A stretch of DNA of 64,000 nt, taken from Pelecanus crispus. Taxonomy: Eukaryota > Chordata > Aves > Pelecaniformes > Pelecanidae. A program made the position numbers and the translations under genes. Positions within the stretch are counted from its first letter, which is position 1; every line of letters begins with the position of its first letter. The stretch covers positions 6,301,001-6,365,000 of the forward strand of contig NC_134662.1 of NCBI RefSeq assembly GCF_030463565.1. The letters are read 5' to 3'. Below the pieces are notes generated by a model. The model had not been told where the DNA came from and did no database searches. It worked only from the letters and a program-made list of their open reading frames with translations. Positions 49,637-61,600 of this stretch are shown here, in pieces.

Positions 49637-52194
49637 ATCTTTCTCCCAGGCCTTCCCTGCTGTCCCATCCTTGCGGGGGCTGGGGAGGTTAGAGACATCC
49701 CTGCCTCCCCCTTCCAGGCAACAAATCCATCGTGTAAATGAAGCTGCCTTTGACTCATCAGCCTGTACCTTTTATGCGTTTTGGCAGAGGAACATAATTG
49801 ACTCATATCATAAATCAAGTATTTCTCCCTGCGAAGCTCCAGCCAGGCTTTGAACACTTTCATTAGGGTTTGGGGACACCCTGTCCTGGCCGGCCGGGCT
49901 TGGACCCAAACCTGCCCCTCCCCGTTGCGTTAACAGGGGGGAAGAGGTGGGGGCTCAAGTCACCGCTGGGGATGGGGGAGCTGGGGACAGGGCCGTCCCT
50001 CTTTCCAAGTGACCCCTGCTGCAGTGGCGTTGGGAGCAGCAACATGCGATGGGGGGGGGTCTGCAGGTGGGGGAGCCCAGAGCCCCCCCAGCTTTCTGCA
50101 AGGGCACCTGGGGGGCAGAGCCCAAGCTCTTGCCAGGGTGGCTCCAACCAACCAACTCGTTTTGTCACTCTCTGCCTCAATTTGTGCCTTTCTAAAATGT
50201 CTCTGCTGCTGCTAATATTGATAATTGATTTTTGAGGTGCTCAGATGAAAAACAAAAATTAAAACCCAGCCAAGTGCAGGAAATCACAGCAGCAGCAAAG
50301 TCAGGAGGACTCTGTAACCCCAGCCGGCCCCTCTCAGCCCACCTCGCCTTTCTGCCTGCAGCGACAGCCACCCCTCGTCCATCACCGTCACTCCACAAGA
50401 GCCTTCTCCAGCCTCCACACCTCCTCCCGGGAGGCACGGGTGTGCCTCTTGGGCTTAAACCTGCAGCTGGCAGGGAGGCTTTCTGACAGACTGCTTTGGG
50501 GGGGAGGCTAATTCTTCCTGGTAAACTGCACCCAGATGGTTTCTCAGGTCCATAATGACCAAAAAGCAGAGTATGGAAGGAAATTTCCAGCATGCGTTGG
50601 ACGCCAGGCAGGGAGCAAACACCCCTGCTATGCCAGAGTGGGACTGGGGGCTTTCCTGACCCTTTGGAGGAGCACCCCTGTCTGCAGGATCACCCCTGTT
50701 TGTTTGGAGGATCACCATCACCTGTGTTTGCAGCAGCAGACTCCAGGCGTTTGCTCTCCCCTTGCCCGCTGAAGATGGGGTGGCCAAGTCCATTGCGTCG
50801 CTGTGACAGAACTGAGTACGTGCATCCCTCCTTAAGCACTGAAGCCAACGGGTGCCTCTGCCAGGACCAAAGCAGCCACCATTAGAGGCTCCTTTAGGAA
50901 AATTCCAGCCCAAGGCTCTAAAAGCAAGTTAGGCACAGGAAAAAACCCGCAAATTAATTTAATAAGAGCTTAATTGGATTCTCCACAGTGGAGAAAGCTG
51001 CTGCTTCCCAGCAAATGCCCCCTGCAGCAGCCGATGAGTCAACCCACCCTCCCAGTTACACCAGTGCTGGGGGTCCAGGTCTCTCCTTGCATGACCACAG
51101 CCCAGGGCACGTCCTTGCGTCTCCACCAAGCCTGGCCCAGCCAAAATCCATGGGGTGACGGGCAGGTGGGGGCTGCAATAGGAGCATCTTGTGAGCACCA
51201 AGCCAGGCAGCCCGAGGGATCCCCATGGAGCAAGAAAGCAACCAAAAATGATGGGGAATAAAACCTAGAGCTGAAACCATGCCCTGAACTCCTCTGGCCA
51301 CAGGCTCAGGCACAAGAAGGGTCCATGTTTGTCTTTGGATCCTTCACACAGCTCCGAGCAGTAGCTGCTAATTGCAGCCAGGGCCCCAAGCTGTCCCCGT
51401 GGCAGATGTGACCCCCTCGGATGAGCAGGGAGTCCCCACGGGTAGGGACATGGAGCAGCTGAGCCCCGCTGATGTGTCCCTGCAGATACTGTCACCCGTG
51501 GGACTGATGGCGCAACCAGCCCTCACCTCACCCCTGTGGCTCCCGGTCTCTCCCAGACACCATCAGCCCCCTCCAGCACAGCCCCATGCTCAGCCATGTC
51601 TCCAGCCAACCTCTCCCAACCAGGACGGCTTTGCTGCCTCCTGCTCCCCCTGATTGACCCGCACCGGCTACAAATAAAAAATCTATGGAGCAAAGCTGCA
51701 TTAAATCAATGAGCCAATGTGCCTGCTGCTAAGATAAGCGCAGCTACCAGGGTCTCTCGCTCCGTCATTAGTGCTGTAGGATTCTCAGAGTCAGAAAACC
51801 CGGGGAGACTCATTAGGAGAAGCGGCACTTCTGGCTGGATTTACTGAGAGTCTCTCTCCAGCCTCCGCGCGCCCCTTTTTCGCTGCAGGAAGCCCTGCCC
51901 TTGCTCTGATCTAGTATGCAGCGTGTGGAGCCCATAAGGCTTTCAAAAATAACATGCTATTAAAATAGTTTTAATCAGAATTCCTCCAGCCAAGATACAG
52001 CAGCCAGAGATCCTGCTGTCTTTGGCAGAAAGGAGCTCAGAGAAGTTAAGCGATGATGGGAGGAAGTGATTTCAAAAAGCCCGACTGTATCTCGCTCCAT
52101 CAAGATGGACCTGGAGTTTTTCATGAGGTTCAGACCCAGGAGGAGAAACCCAGCCCAGCTGTAAGAACAAATTTAAATTAAGAGATGAAGATCC
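49637..52194. other. Unassigned GC-rich DNA
   Basis: No supported exon. Overlapping Pro/Arg-rich frames at 49860-50190 on both strands reflect base composition. Confidence 0.45.
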
Positions 52195-52330
52195 AACCGC
52201 GGTTCCTGTCTCTGCTAAAGGTTTTCTCTATGATCTTGGGCAGGTCATGTAATTTCTCCGGGCCTCAAGTTCCCCAGCAATCAAATAAGATTTTGCTTCT
52301 CTCTTCTTCTGCCCTGCCTCCCTCTTTGGA
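52195..52330 (+). repeat. MIR-type SINE remnant
   Basis: GATCTTGGGCAGGTCATGTA followed by TTTCTCCGGGCCTCAAGTTC matches the MIR core region in order, including the GACCTTGGGCAAGTCA and CTCTGGGCCTCAGTTTCC motifs. Confidence 0.65.
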
Positions 52331-54199
52331 GTCAATGCTGTCTCAGGGTGTTTTGCAGAGCAGCATTTTGATCTCAGCCTCAGCATTATAGTGAAAACCA
52401 GGAGGAGAAATCACCTTTGCACACAGGCAGGATGGTGTGCAAGGAGCTGGCAGGAGCCCTTCAGAAATGAATCCTGGAGGCAGCATTTTAAGGACCAATC
52501 CTTAGGTTTGGTGATTTCAGCTCCTCTCTGGCACCCGGGGAACTCAGCAGGACCAGGACCCATCTCGGGGATCAGTGTCTGAGAGCAGCAGGTGCTTCAA
52601 AAAACCCCATTTCAGCCAATATGTGTCCACAGCTTCGCATACAACGAGGCAACGGGCTCAACTTTTTGGAGTGTCCCCTGTATAAAGGTATTTTTGGCAA
52701 GATCAGCCTCCAACCCATTGACTTTGGGATGAATCCTGGACCAAAGTGTGGTCACAGGTGGTCTCTCGCTGGAGAGCAATGGTCTACCTTAGTTTTTTGT
52801 CTGAAATCCAGTTTTGCTTATTATGGTCTGCATATCTACCTGTTTTGAGGAAAATCAGACCTGTGACATCTCCAGGAGGCCACACCCCATCACTGCCCAA
52901 AAGATTAGGACAGCCCTAACTCAACCCTCTACCAGCGACACCGCAGGGATGTGTCTGCTGGCTGACGGAGCCTCCCAGTGCTGGTCTGGATTCGCGGTGG
53001 ATTTGACTCGGGTTTGAGAAGCTGCAAGCCCCATCTGGAGGGTTTTTTGCAGCCTTGGTGATTTTTTAAAAATATTTTTATTTAAAGTCTCACCTGTGTT
53101 GTGTGCAGATTCTCCAGGGTCTTGTAGGGTCATTACTGTAAAACCACGCTTAGCCGTGGGACCAAGAATATGGTGTGCTGGAGCAGCAGGGAAACGGCCT
53201 GTCCAGAAGAGCCGGTGCGAGTCCTCGACAGCAGCACTGAAGCTTTTCATGCTCCACAGGCTCCCTTGACCCTGCAGGAACACAAAAATGAGTGCAAATT
53301 GAGATCAGAGCCACCGATGGACACCCCACAGTGAAGCACAGCAGGGTCCTCAGCCCAGGGAAAGGGGCATTTCAGGGGCATTTTTAAAATCAAATTTTAA
53401 AAGTTTTTTTTTTTTTAACTACCCTCTGGCTGAGAGTGGTTAATTTTCCAGAGCAGGCTGAGATCTGGTTTTATCAGGGCAGGTATTAACCTTCTGCCCA
53501 TGAAAGCCAGAACCACTGTGCACAGAGCAACCCATCCTTGGTGGCCATGGGTGGATGGAAGTAGGAGAAGGAGGGGTCCCTGAAAGCCATTTAAATCCCT
53601 GGAAAAATACTTGGGAGCGGAGACCTGGAGCGCACGGCAGCCCGAGCGTGAGTGCATTCACTTCAAAAATAAAACAGATGGTTTATAGCCGAGAGAAACA
53701 GGCAAACAATGAATGGATGCATTGGAAAAAGCCAACAAAAGCCAGATGTTCAGGATTGCTTGAATAATCTTAAAATACATTTTCTTTAAAAAAAAAAAAA
53801 AATCATGAGTTGCTATGAATTGGTCTTTTTCTTCAATTTCAGCAATCCTGAGGCATGTGATGGCTCCGCCTATTCCCATCCCAAACGGAGGAGCAGGCTG
53901 CCCCACTGTATCCTCCTTGCTTTGCAGGAAAAAAGTGGGTTCAGCCCTCACTTTCCACCCACTGCAAAAATCCCTTCCACCTCCAGGCTGCCACGGCCCA
54001 GTCCTCCCAGTTTAGCAGCCCCAAGCCCCAGTGCCAACCACCAGTGCAATGCTTTGCTGGACGGACAACATCTCCAGGAGGTTCCCGCCCATCGCTGCAT
54101 GGAAACGTACTGTCACTGCCCCAGATTTAATTAAAATAAAATATCCCACGCCAACAGGAGCCTCGTTGTCTTTCAGGGTTGTCTCAATAATTATAAAAT

Positions 54200-54375
54200 A
54201 AATTGCATTTCTATGGAGCCTTTCATCCTTGGATCTCAAAATGTTTTACAAGTGTTAATTAATTTAGCTTTCAAATAGCCTTTCCCTCTGATGTCGTATA
54301 AAAATTTAATAAACAGGTAATGGGAGAGGCAGGGACCTGCTCTGGGGCACGTGGCAGGTCAGCAGTAGCCTCGGA
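54200..54375 (-). repeat. MIR-type SINE remnant
   Basis: GCCTTTCATCCTTGGATCTC, then CAAGTGTTAATTAATTTAGC, then GGGCACGTGGCAGGTCAGCA follow the minus-strand amniote MIR consensus, as does the copy at 4950-5110. Confidence 0.65.
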
Positions 54376-54663
54376 GGAAAAACCCCCAAAACCAAAGCTT
54401 TCAAGGCATGTGGGTGTCAAAAACAAGAAAAAAAAAAAAGCCATGAAATGAAGATCTGACCATCGCTGCATCCATTCGCCCTTTGGGACCCCAGAGCCCC
54501 CCATGGCTGCATGCCGGTGTGGGGAATCGCTGCCAGGGAAGGGGGAAACCCAGGCGGGGAGCGTCAGGAGCTGTTAAGGCACGTGACATATTGAGGGAAT
54601 TAAAACGCATTTAGGGAAATCTCCAAATAGTTTCTTTTTTTCTTTTTTTTCCCCCTCCTTTTT

Positions 54664-54965
54664 TTTTAGCTTTAAAGAATAACACTGACTGTCTCAAGCT
54701 GTGGTAATGTATTCAGGCAACACAACTGAGTCAGAGCTAATTGAATTTAAAAGCAGGTATTACATCTGTGCCTTCGGAGTGAGTACATCCTGAAAATCAC
54801 TTCAGTGATGAAGTGTTTTACCCAACTACTACTTAATCTTTTTACATAGAAAGCAGAATTAACCCCGCTGCGCAGCCTTCATTAAGGAAACCAAATGAAG
54901 TTACCTGGTGAGGTTCAAATGTGCCGCAAGTGGTAAAACTTCAGCTGAAGTTTCTTAAATCCAAA
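54664..54965. other. AT-rich candidate conserved non-coding element
   Basis: A 300-bp complex sequence, AT-rich against its flanks, with no repeat family I recognise and several homeobox-like and AP-1-like words (TTTAAAGAATAA, CTGAGTCAG). It resembles a developmental enhancer in texture only. Confidence 0.3.
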
Positions 54966-55419
54966 GGGACTTTTTTTTTTTTTGTTAAATCCTGCAAAGT
55001 GGTTTAAACCAGGTCAGTTATCTGGGTCCTGTTCGTCTTTCCTTTGTTAAATCCGAGAGGAAATAAGTACACCTGGCCCTGTGTATAAATACATACGTGA
55101 CTAGAGAAATAGGTCAGCTTCCCGCACACCGTCCGTACCTGCCCTCTTTTCCCATTCTCATCCCATTTCTCTTTCCCTCCAGACCGTCTCCCTCTCTCCA
55201 GGAGAGAGAATAAAATAAATGAAGGAGAAAACGTGCTCTGAAGAAAACTCCAGAAATAATCCACTGCGGCACTCAGTCGCGTGGAGACGTCGTCCAGAGC
55301 CCCCCTGCTCTCCCTCGGCGGCTAAATAAATCCCAGGGCGGGTCAGCAGCCCTAAAGCAACGGGACGTTAACTCTTCATGGAGCCCACAGCTTCTTTATA
55401 TATACTTATTTTTTTATAG

Positions 55420-55466
55420 AGAGTCCTAGAGTGGTTTGGGTTGGAAGGGATCTTAAAGTTCCCCCA
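55420..55466 (-). mobile_element. CR1 LINE 3' end fragment
   Basis: AGTGGTTTGGGTTGGAAGGG followed by ATCTTAAAGTT is the reverse complement of the hallmark CR1 3' end (CCTTCCAACCCAAACC). Only about 45 bp remain, truncated at a TA-rich tract on the right. Confidence 0.8.
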
Positions 55467-55695
55467 CTATATATATATATATATTTTTTTTTTAATTCAT
55501 GTATACTTTATATATATCCTTTCATATATATATACTTATATATATAAGTATATACATGTGTATATATATACACTCATACTTACACAGATGCATTTATATT
55601 CTATTACTTTATATACTTGGTATATTACTTTTTTAAATCTCTCTCTCACACACATATATTATACATACTACTTTATATACTTGGTCTCTTACTTT
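55467..55695. repeat. TA-rich low-complexity tract
   Basis: Long TATATA runs broken by short unique words. The phrase TACTTTATATACTTGGT occurs twice (about 55605 and 55669), which suggests local duplication. ORFs here translate to Tyr/Ile repeats and are not genes. Confidence 0.85.
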
Positions 55696-56724
55696 ACACC
55701 AGTGAAAGCCCAATTAGCTGAGACAAGAGCTCGGTGCACCCCACCATCGCTCCCATGCTCAGGCTGATGCGGGGTCCTGGGGGAGGTGATAGATCCTCCT
55801 TCTCTGGGCTGGAAACAGAGCAGGGAAAACGCCCCAAAGAACCATTTGCAAAACTATTCCAGCAAATCAACATTTTTGGCTGGCTGTATTTATCCATCAG
55901 CTCCCAAGGCAGCCACGAGGAAGCTGGGAAAGCTGTGGGGATCCCCTCAATGCTTCATGAATTTCAAGCGCAGACAATTGATTTACATCGCCAGAAATTT
56001 ACACGGGGAGAGGAAAAAAAAAAAAAAAGAGCTCTTCACCATTCATTAATTTTCTCTAAAATTCATTCATCCAATTAGGCAGCTGAAATGGTGCGTTGTA
56101 ATTTAGATACCCTGTAACACACCATGACTATTGATGGTTCCTGATTCAAAGGGAACAGGAACAGAATAAATCCCAGGCTATGGGCTCTTCAAAACCTAAT
56201 TTCCTTCTAGCTATGAACCAGGAAATCATCCGGAGAAATCAGGAGAGATTCAGACAAATTTAGGTTGGGCATCAAGAAATGGAGCGGGTTCTTCACTGGC
56301 TGTGAGCAAGAGTTTGAGCCTCAGCTCTCAGCTGTAAATTTGCTGGAATTTTTCTTTACAAAATATCTCAGCATTTATCATTGATGAGTCTGAAATAGGG
56401 ACCCCAACCCTTGTGTGCCCACCCAGGAGAGCATCTCCTACGGCATCGCCAGCTTGCTTAATTGGAGTTTCATTTTCAACCTCAGCATCTTTATTAGCAG
56501 AGGGAGGTACCGAGCAGGACAACTGCCAAAGTCAGTACATCAGGTTTGTGCTGCAGAGGGCAGGTTTTAACGGTAATAAACAAGGTGATTTTATGTTGCC
56601 TCTTTGCCATTAAGAGTCACTGCAATTTGCTGACCGAGATGGAAGTGGACGTTATCAGGGTAATAAAGCAGCGACGCGGGGGCCCTATGGATGTTACCAG
56701 CCAGGTCTTCCTGCTCTAAGGGGC

Positions 56725-56775
56725 TCGACCCGTTTTGCAGAGGAAAGTGAAGCACAGAGTATTCTCAAGTTTTTC
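56725..56775 (-). repeat. MIR-like SINE fragment
   Basis: GACCCGTTTTGCAGAGGAAA followed by GTGAAGCACAGAG matches the minus-strand MIR core (CCCATTTTACAGAGGAGGAAACTGAGGCACAGAG). Confidence 0.5.
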
Positions 56776-57394
56776 AAGGTATTTTTCAAGTTGAATAAAG
56801 TTGCAATCCTAGGGAAAAAAAATCTCACTGAGGTACTAAAACATGTGGAAATCAGGTTTTCCCCAACTTCCCTTACTGACCTCTCTGGCAGCAGGGGCGC
56901 TCCATCCACTTGTCTGCAAGATGCATTTAGGTGGCCCCATTTAACCCAGCTGAAGAGCGAAATTTGGGGCCAGACTGAGTCATTTGGAGGCTCCCACAAG
57001 TCAGTCAGAGGCTGTGGAAGAGAACTGAGGACTTCACGTTCCCCTAATGACCGTGAAACCCCACTGCTGCGCTCAGGGTCCTGCTCCACCTCAGGGCTAC
57101 GGTAACGCGCAGCATAAATAATACAGCAATAAATATTCAAGTCAGCTGGCTTCATCCTTTAAGTGAATACGGAGATATATATAGAGATACGTATTTAGAG
57201 AGAGTTATAGGCAACTCATCATCGTAACATGTGAGCACTTATTGAGTTTTCTAGGATTTAGGGTGAGATCCAGAGATGCACTTTAGGTGCTGTAACTTAG
57301 GCAACGGGATGCCTAAAATAAATGATGGGATGCTCAAGGACATGGCTTGCAGGTGTGGTCGATGCCGAGACCGCCAAGAAGAAAGTTTCCTTTC

Positions 57395-57500
57395 CTGGCT
57401 GCACCACAGGACTTTCCTGATGCCGCACAGGGCAGCACCAGGGTTTAAATCCAGATGTCCTCAGCTTCAGCCCAACGCCTTGACTCCCAAACCCACATGG
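57395..57500 (-). repeat. Probable tRNA-derived SINE remnant (MIR-like)
   Basis: CTGCACCACAGG, then CAGGGTTTAAATCCAGATGT, then GCCTTGACTCCCAAACCC resembles the tRNA-related head of MIR in reverse (GATTCGAACCCAGGTCTCCTGACTCC). It is degenerate. Confidence 0.4.
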
Positions 57501-57739
57501 TGCAAAAGAAATGGATAGCAACCCACGATCCGGGGAGCCACAGAAGTCTTCCCCCCCATCACGCTCCTGTCTGGATGTATTTCTTCCCTGACTCCCATGA
57601 CCCCTCCTTGTAAAGAGGAGGGCCACCTAAAATCTCTGCCTGGGGAGGTGTTGGGAGGAGCAGGCAACCAAAACCTCCACAAGCTGGTCCATGCCCTAAG
57701 GGACAGGTCATGCTGCTCCACTGCAGGGAGAAGAACCTG

Positions 57740-57769
57740 CCCCCCCCCCCCCCAAAAAAAAAAAAAAAA
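57740..57769. repeat. Poly-C / poly-A junction
   Basis: About fourteen C followed directly by about sixteen A. The lengths may be unreliable in assembly. Confidence 0.85.
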
Positions 57770-58497
57770 TTAAGCTCCAGAAACATAGAGTTAAGATCTG
57801 GAGGCAAAAAGGAAACTCCTGGTGCCAGGTCCCTGTCAGCACTGAGCACTGGGGGAAAAAAAGTCCCCTTTCCCCAAAAGCCTCCCAGAAAAATAAAAGG
57901 AAAAAGTAAATAAATTTCACTGAGCCTTTTGAAAATGTTGTAATTGCCTTTGTGGTCTAATTGCTCCTGGCTTTACAGCCTCATTTCTTGTCATAAAATT
58001 AGTCCCACTTTTTATGCTTTTTCCTTTGCTACTGGTCCGTGATTATTATTTTTTAATTGCTTTGGTATGTTGGTCTCTCCCACATCTCCATGGGGAAGGG
58101 GGCGAGGGACCTAACTCTGCAGCTGTTGCCCGTGCGGAGGATGCCGAGGCTGCTGAAAGGAGACAGCCGCTCAGCTTTTTGGGTGAATATTAACATTAAT
58201 CTCCCCAAAATTGTCTTTAATACCCAAGAGCAGGGCTGGGCACAGGGACTGTGCGTCTGAGCAGAGCTCAGCCATGAGGGGAGAAAACGCTTATTAGAAA
58301 CGTAGCAATTTCTTGCGGGACTTCTGGGGAAAGAAGAGATCTAGGCACAAACCGCTACCATCGGGAATGTAATAAGAGCATAGGAGGAAACAAAAACACC
58401 TGAAAAAGATAAAAGCTGCATCATCTGTAACCCTTTTAATAACCATCTTATTTCAAACAGCACCAACTTCTCCTCGCCGGCTCTCCAAAACAGCATC

Positions 58498-58669
58498 TAT
58501 ATTTGTTTTCTTTTTGATATACAGCTGCAATAGGAAGCCATGCGTGAAGTTTATTAAGCCTGGGTAATTTTCTATCAGTTCTGCGTGCTATTGATTTCAT
58601 CTATACTGTTATCTTGCTCTGCCTGAACCTGAAAAGTCATTTAAAAACAAAAAAACCCATATAATTCTT
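58498..58669 (+). repeat. Dispersed non-coding element, copy B
   Basis: Second copy of the element at 13126-13303, in the same orientation 45 kb away. The shared core includes CAATAGGAAGCCATGC, GAAGTTTATTAA and TAATTTTCTATCAGTTCTG. The flanks on both sides are unrelated to those of copy A, so this is an inserted or copied unit and not part of a larger segmental duplication. Confidence 0.85.
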
Positions 58670-61600
58670 CAAAAATGCAACTATTATGGGATGTAGGACG
58701 TTGCCATTTTGGAAGCATTAACAACATGCTGGAAATGAACGTGTCGAAGATACAAATCTTATTAAGGAGACTTTGATGATACCGAGACTAAAACAGAGGG
58801 AGCAGTTTGAGCTGAACCAAAACACAGAGCAAAATCTGAACTTAACTCTGCAAATTTCTTTCTCAGGGGTGGAAGGAAAATTGGATTTGCTTTGGCTTTC
58901 AGCCAGCCTTGCTTCATCCTGAACCAGCTCTCCACTGTCCAACCTCTCCCACGTCCTTGGAGTTACTCCCAGTTTATGGCATAAGCAAGAGTGAGCTCAG
59001 AGCAAGCGGCTCTACCCACTGCGCTGGCGATGCTCAGAGCTGGCGCGGGTCCACCTCGGGCTTGCGAGTCTCGCACAGTGTCAGAAATGCAGATCCTCAA
59101 TGCAGAAGAACAAACCTTGAAGCCTTCTCCAGGCCGCAAAGGGTTTGAGAAGATCTTCAGCCCAACCCAGGGCTTCCCACGTGGAAGGGGAACCTGCAGG
59201 GGACCGAATCCTCGTGCATCCCAGCCCCATGCCCAGGAGCAGCCATCCCAAGCTAGCAAAGCTTTTTTCCACAGCTGGATCATCAGCCTCATGTTTTGGG
59301 CTCCACAAATCGGAAAGACAACGGTGACAGAGCAAGTTAGACATGGGTCCCAGCCAAATCCAAACCTTCCGGGAGATGTGGGATGCCAGGATTTGGGTCA
59401 GGCCCATCTGTACTCAATTCATCGGCTCTCTCAGCTAACTGGCACAAAGCACCCTGCAGTGACATTTAAAACATATTAATTAAGAAATCAAATGTAGTCA
59501 TCTAATTTAGCCTGTTCTCAAGCACAGCTCCTTGTCAATCATGGGCACTGGCACAACCTGCCTGTCTCCGAGCTCAACTCTGCCGCTCTCCCTGCCCTGC
59601 CATAAATGTCCTTTTTTTTTTTTTTTCCCAATTTTCCATGGTTTTGCATCACCTTCATTTTCTTACACCAGTTAGACCAGTGTAATCCAGGGACATCAAC
59701 CACCCCAGACCCACAGCACAAGGAGAATTTGTCCTGGCTGGACTCAAAAAAAAAGCAAATTACAGCTGAAGGCTGCAAGATGAGTTGTGCTCAAAATGAG
59801 AGTGCTTTGTGGGACATCATCCAATTCCTGCTGGACAAAATCCATCATCCCCTCGGTACTCACCTGCCTCTGCGCCAAGAGATACCAAAGATAGCCAGGA
59901 GCTTGAGAGACCTCCAAAACTTTGTCCTACCAACTCAAGATGGAGCACGTTAAGGGGGACAGGGAGAGGAAACCCCAAATGAGACTGGCAGAGCTTAGGA
60001 GCATCCAGAAAAAACAACAGGAAGCAGCAGGACTGCTCCTTGCAGCTGCAGCCCATAACCTTGTGCTCATCCCAGGCGTTCTCCAGGCTTCCCTGGAGAA
60101 CATCTCTGCAGCACAGTATTGCACCTCACGGGCAGCCTGAGGGGAGAGATGTAGGATGAGCTCAGGCTCAAATCAACTCTGCAATTGAGCTCATCACCAG
60201 CATCTGTGGGCATTTTGGGATGGGGCTAGATGCCTTTATCACCGCCCAGCCCCGGTCTCACAGAGATATCAGGGGAATTGCTTGTGCTGGTTCTTTTGCA
60301 CAGCGTATTGTGGGGGAAGAGACAGGCAAACTTCATCCGTAATGCTCCATCATCATCAGCCGAACGCAGCCAGGCACTTCCCAAAGAGCAGAGGAGCAGC
60401 CCCATGGCTGTGACATTTGCGATGCATTAAGTTTAAACATTTTCAATAAAGAAAAACAATCCATTCAGACTTGCTTTATGATTCATAGTAATTGCAAATA
60501 GAAGCAGTTAATATAATTGTCCAGCTGAGACCGGCAGGCTGGGAACATGTAGCAGTGAGATGTACAATCAGGGGAAGGTTGGGAGGGAATTTAAGTGCAG
60601 GTTAAGTAAATGCATTACTTTAATAACACACAGAGACAGCCCTTGTAGTTATAAAGAGGATAAAATAAATATTGTACCAGAAATCTACAGAATGGGAGGT
60701 TTTATCACCAAGAACTGCCTGCTTGCTATTTACTTTCAATTTAGATTTTACAAAAGCTGCACTGCCATGCTTTTTATGTATGGACGAGAATGACTTGAAT
60801 TGACAAATGACCTTATTTCTTCATAAGTTTTACAAGGGAGCCTCAGTTTCTCCAAGAAAAATGATCACCTCCCAGCAGTCGTCCTGGAGAGAGAAACGTG
60901 CTTTTTTTCCTTTTTTTTTTAAAAAAAAGGGAGGATTATAATTCAAAGAGGAGATGGTGCTTCTGCTCCTCTCTCCCTTGGAGGTGGGCCAACCTCTTTG
61001 ACTTCTCCAAATTGCAGAGGGAAGGGACCTGCTTCTCTGCAGTGGTTTTGTGCCTGAATTTCAACCCTTTCCTTACTTTGTCTCGGCTGTGACCGTGGTG
61101 GTAGGTAACGGCCTGGGAGGAAAGTCCAGCTTTGGGGCACGGCTCTGCCGTAGTGCATGACCCTGCTTTGGGTTTCCCAATCCTGAAAATGAGGGTTTTC
61201 CTCCTTTTAAATAATTAACTTGAGCTGGTTCAGTGTGAAGCATGTAAAGACGAGGGGGGTAAAGAAGAAGCTATTGAAAGACATCATCATCATCATTTAT
61301 CCGGCTTAACCAAACTCTGGCTCTCCAGAGAAGAACTACAGTGCTTTATTTATTAAAAGATATTTCTGAGAGCAACACATTAAATTAAAGTATCTTGTTC
61401 ACAGCCTCCCGACTTAACAACACATAAACAGCTAAACAAAACAGAACATCAGCTCATTACAACCATTTATGAAATATTAAGGGTCTTAAAAATTAATTAT
61501 TCACAGGCATCTTCCGCTTGTTTATGGGGGAGAATGAGGATGCACAGGCTTGAGCAGGCTACCTGCAATACAGAAACTTGGTTTTGTTGTAAGACTCCCT

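Noticed and set aside
55441-55767. 108-codon Tyr/Ile-rich ORF
   Set aside because: It is the translation of the TA-rich tract next to the CR1 fragment.
57395-57500. Possible tRNA gene
   Set aside because: The tRNA-like words are scattered as in a degenerate SINE. No cloverleaf with intact A and B boxes could be laid out.
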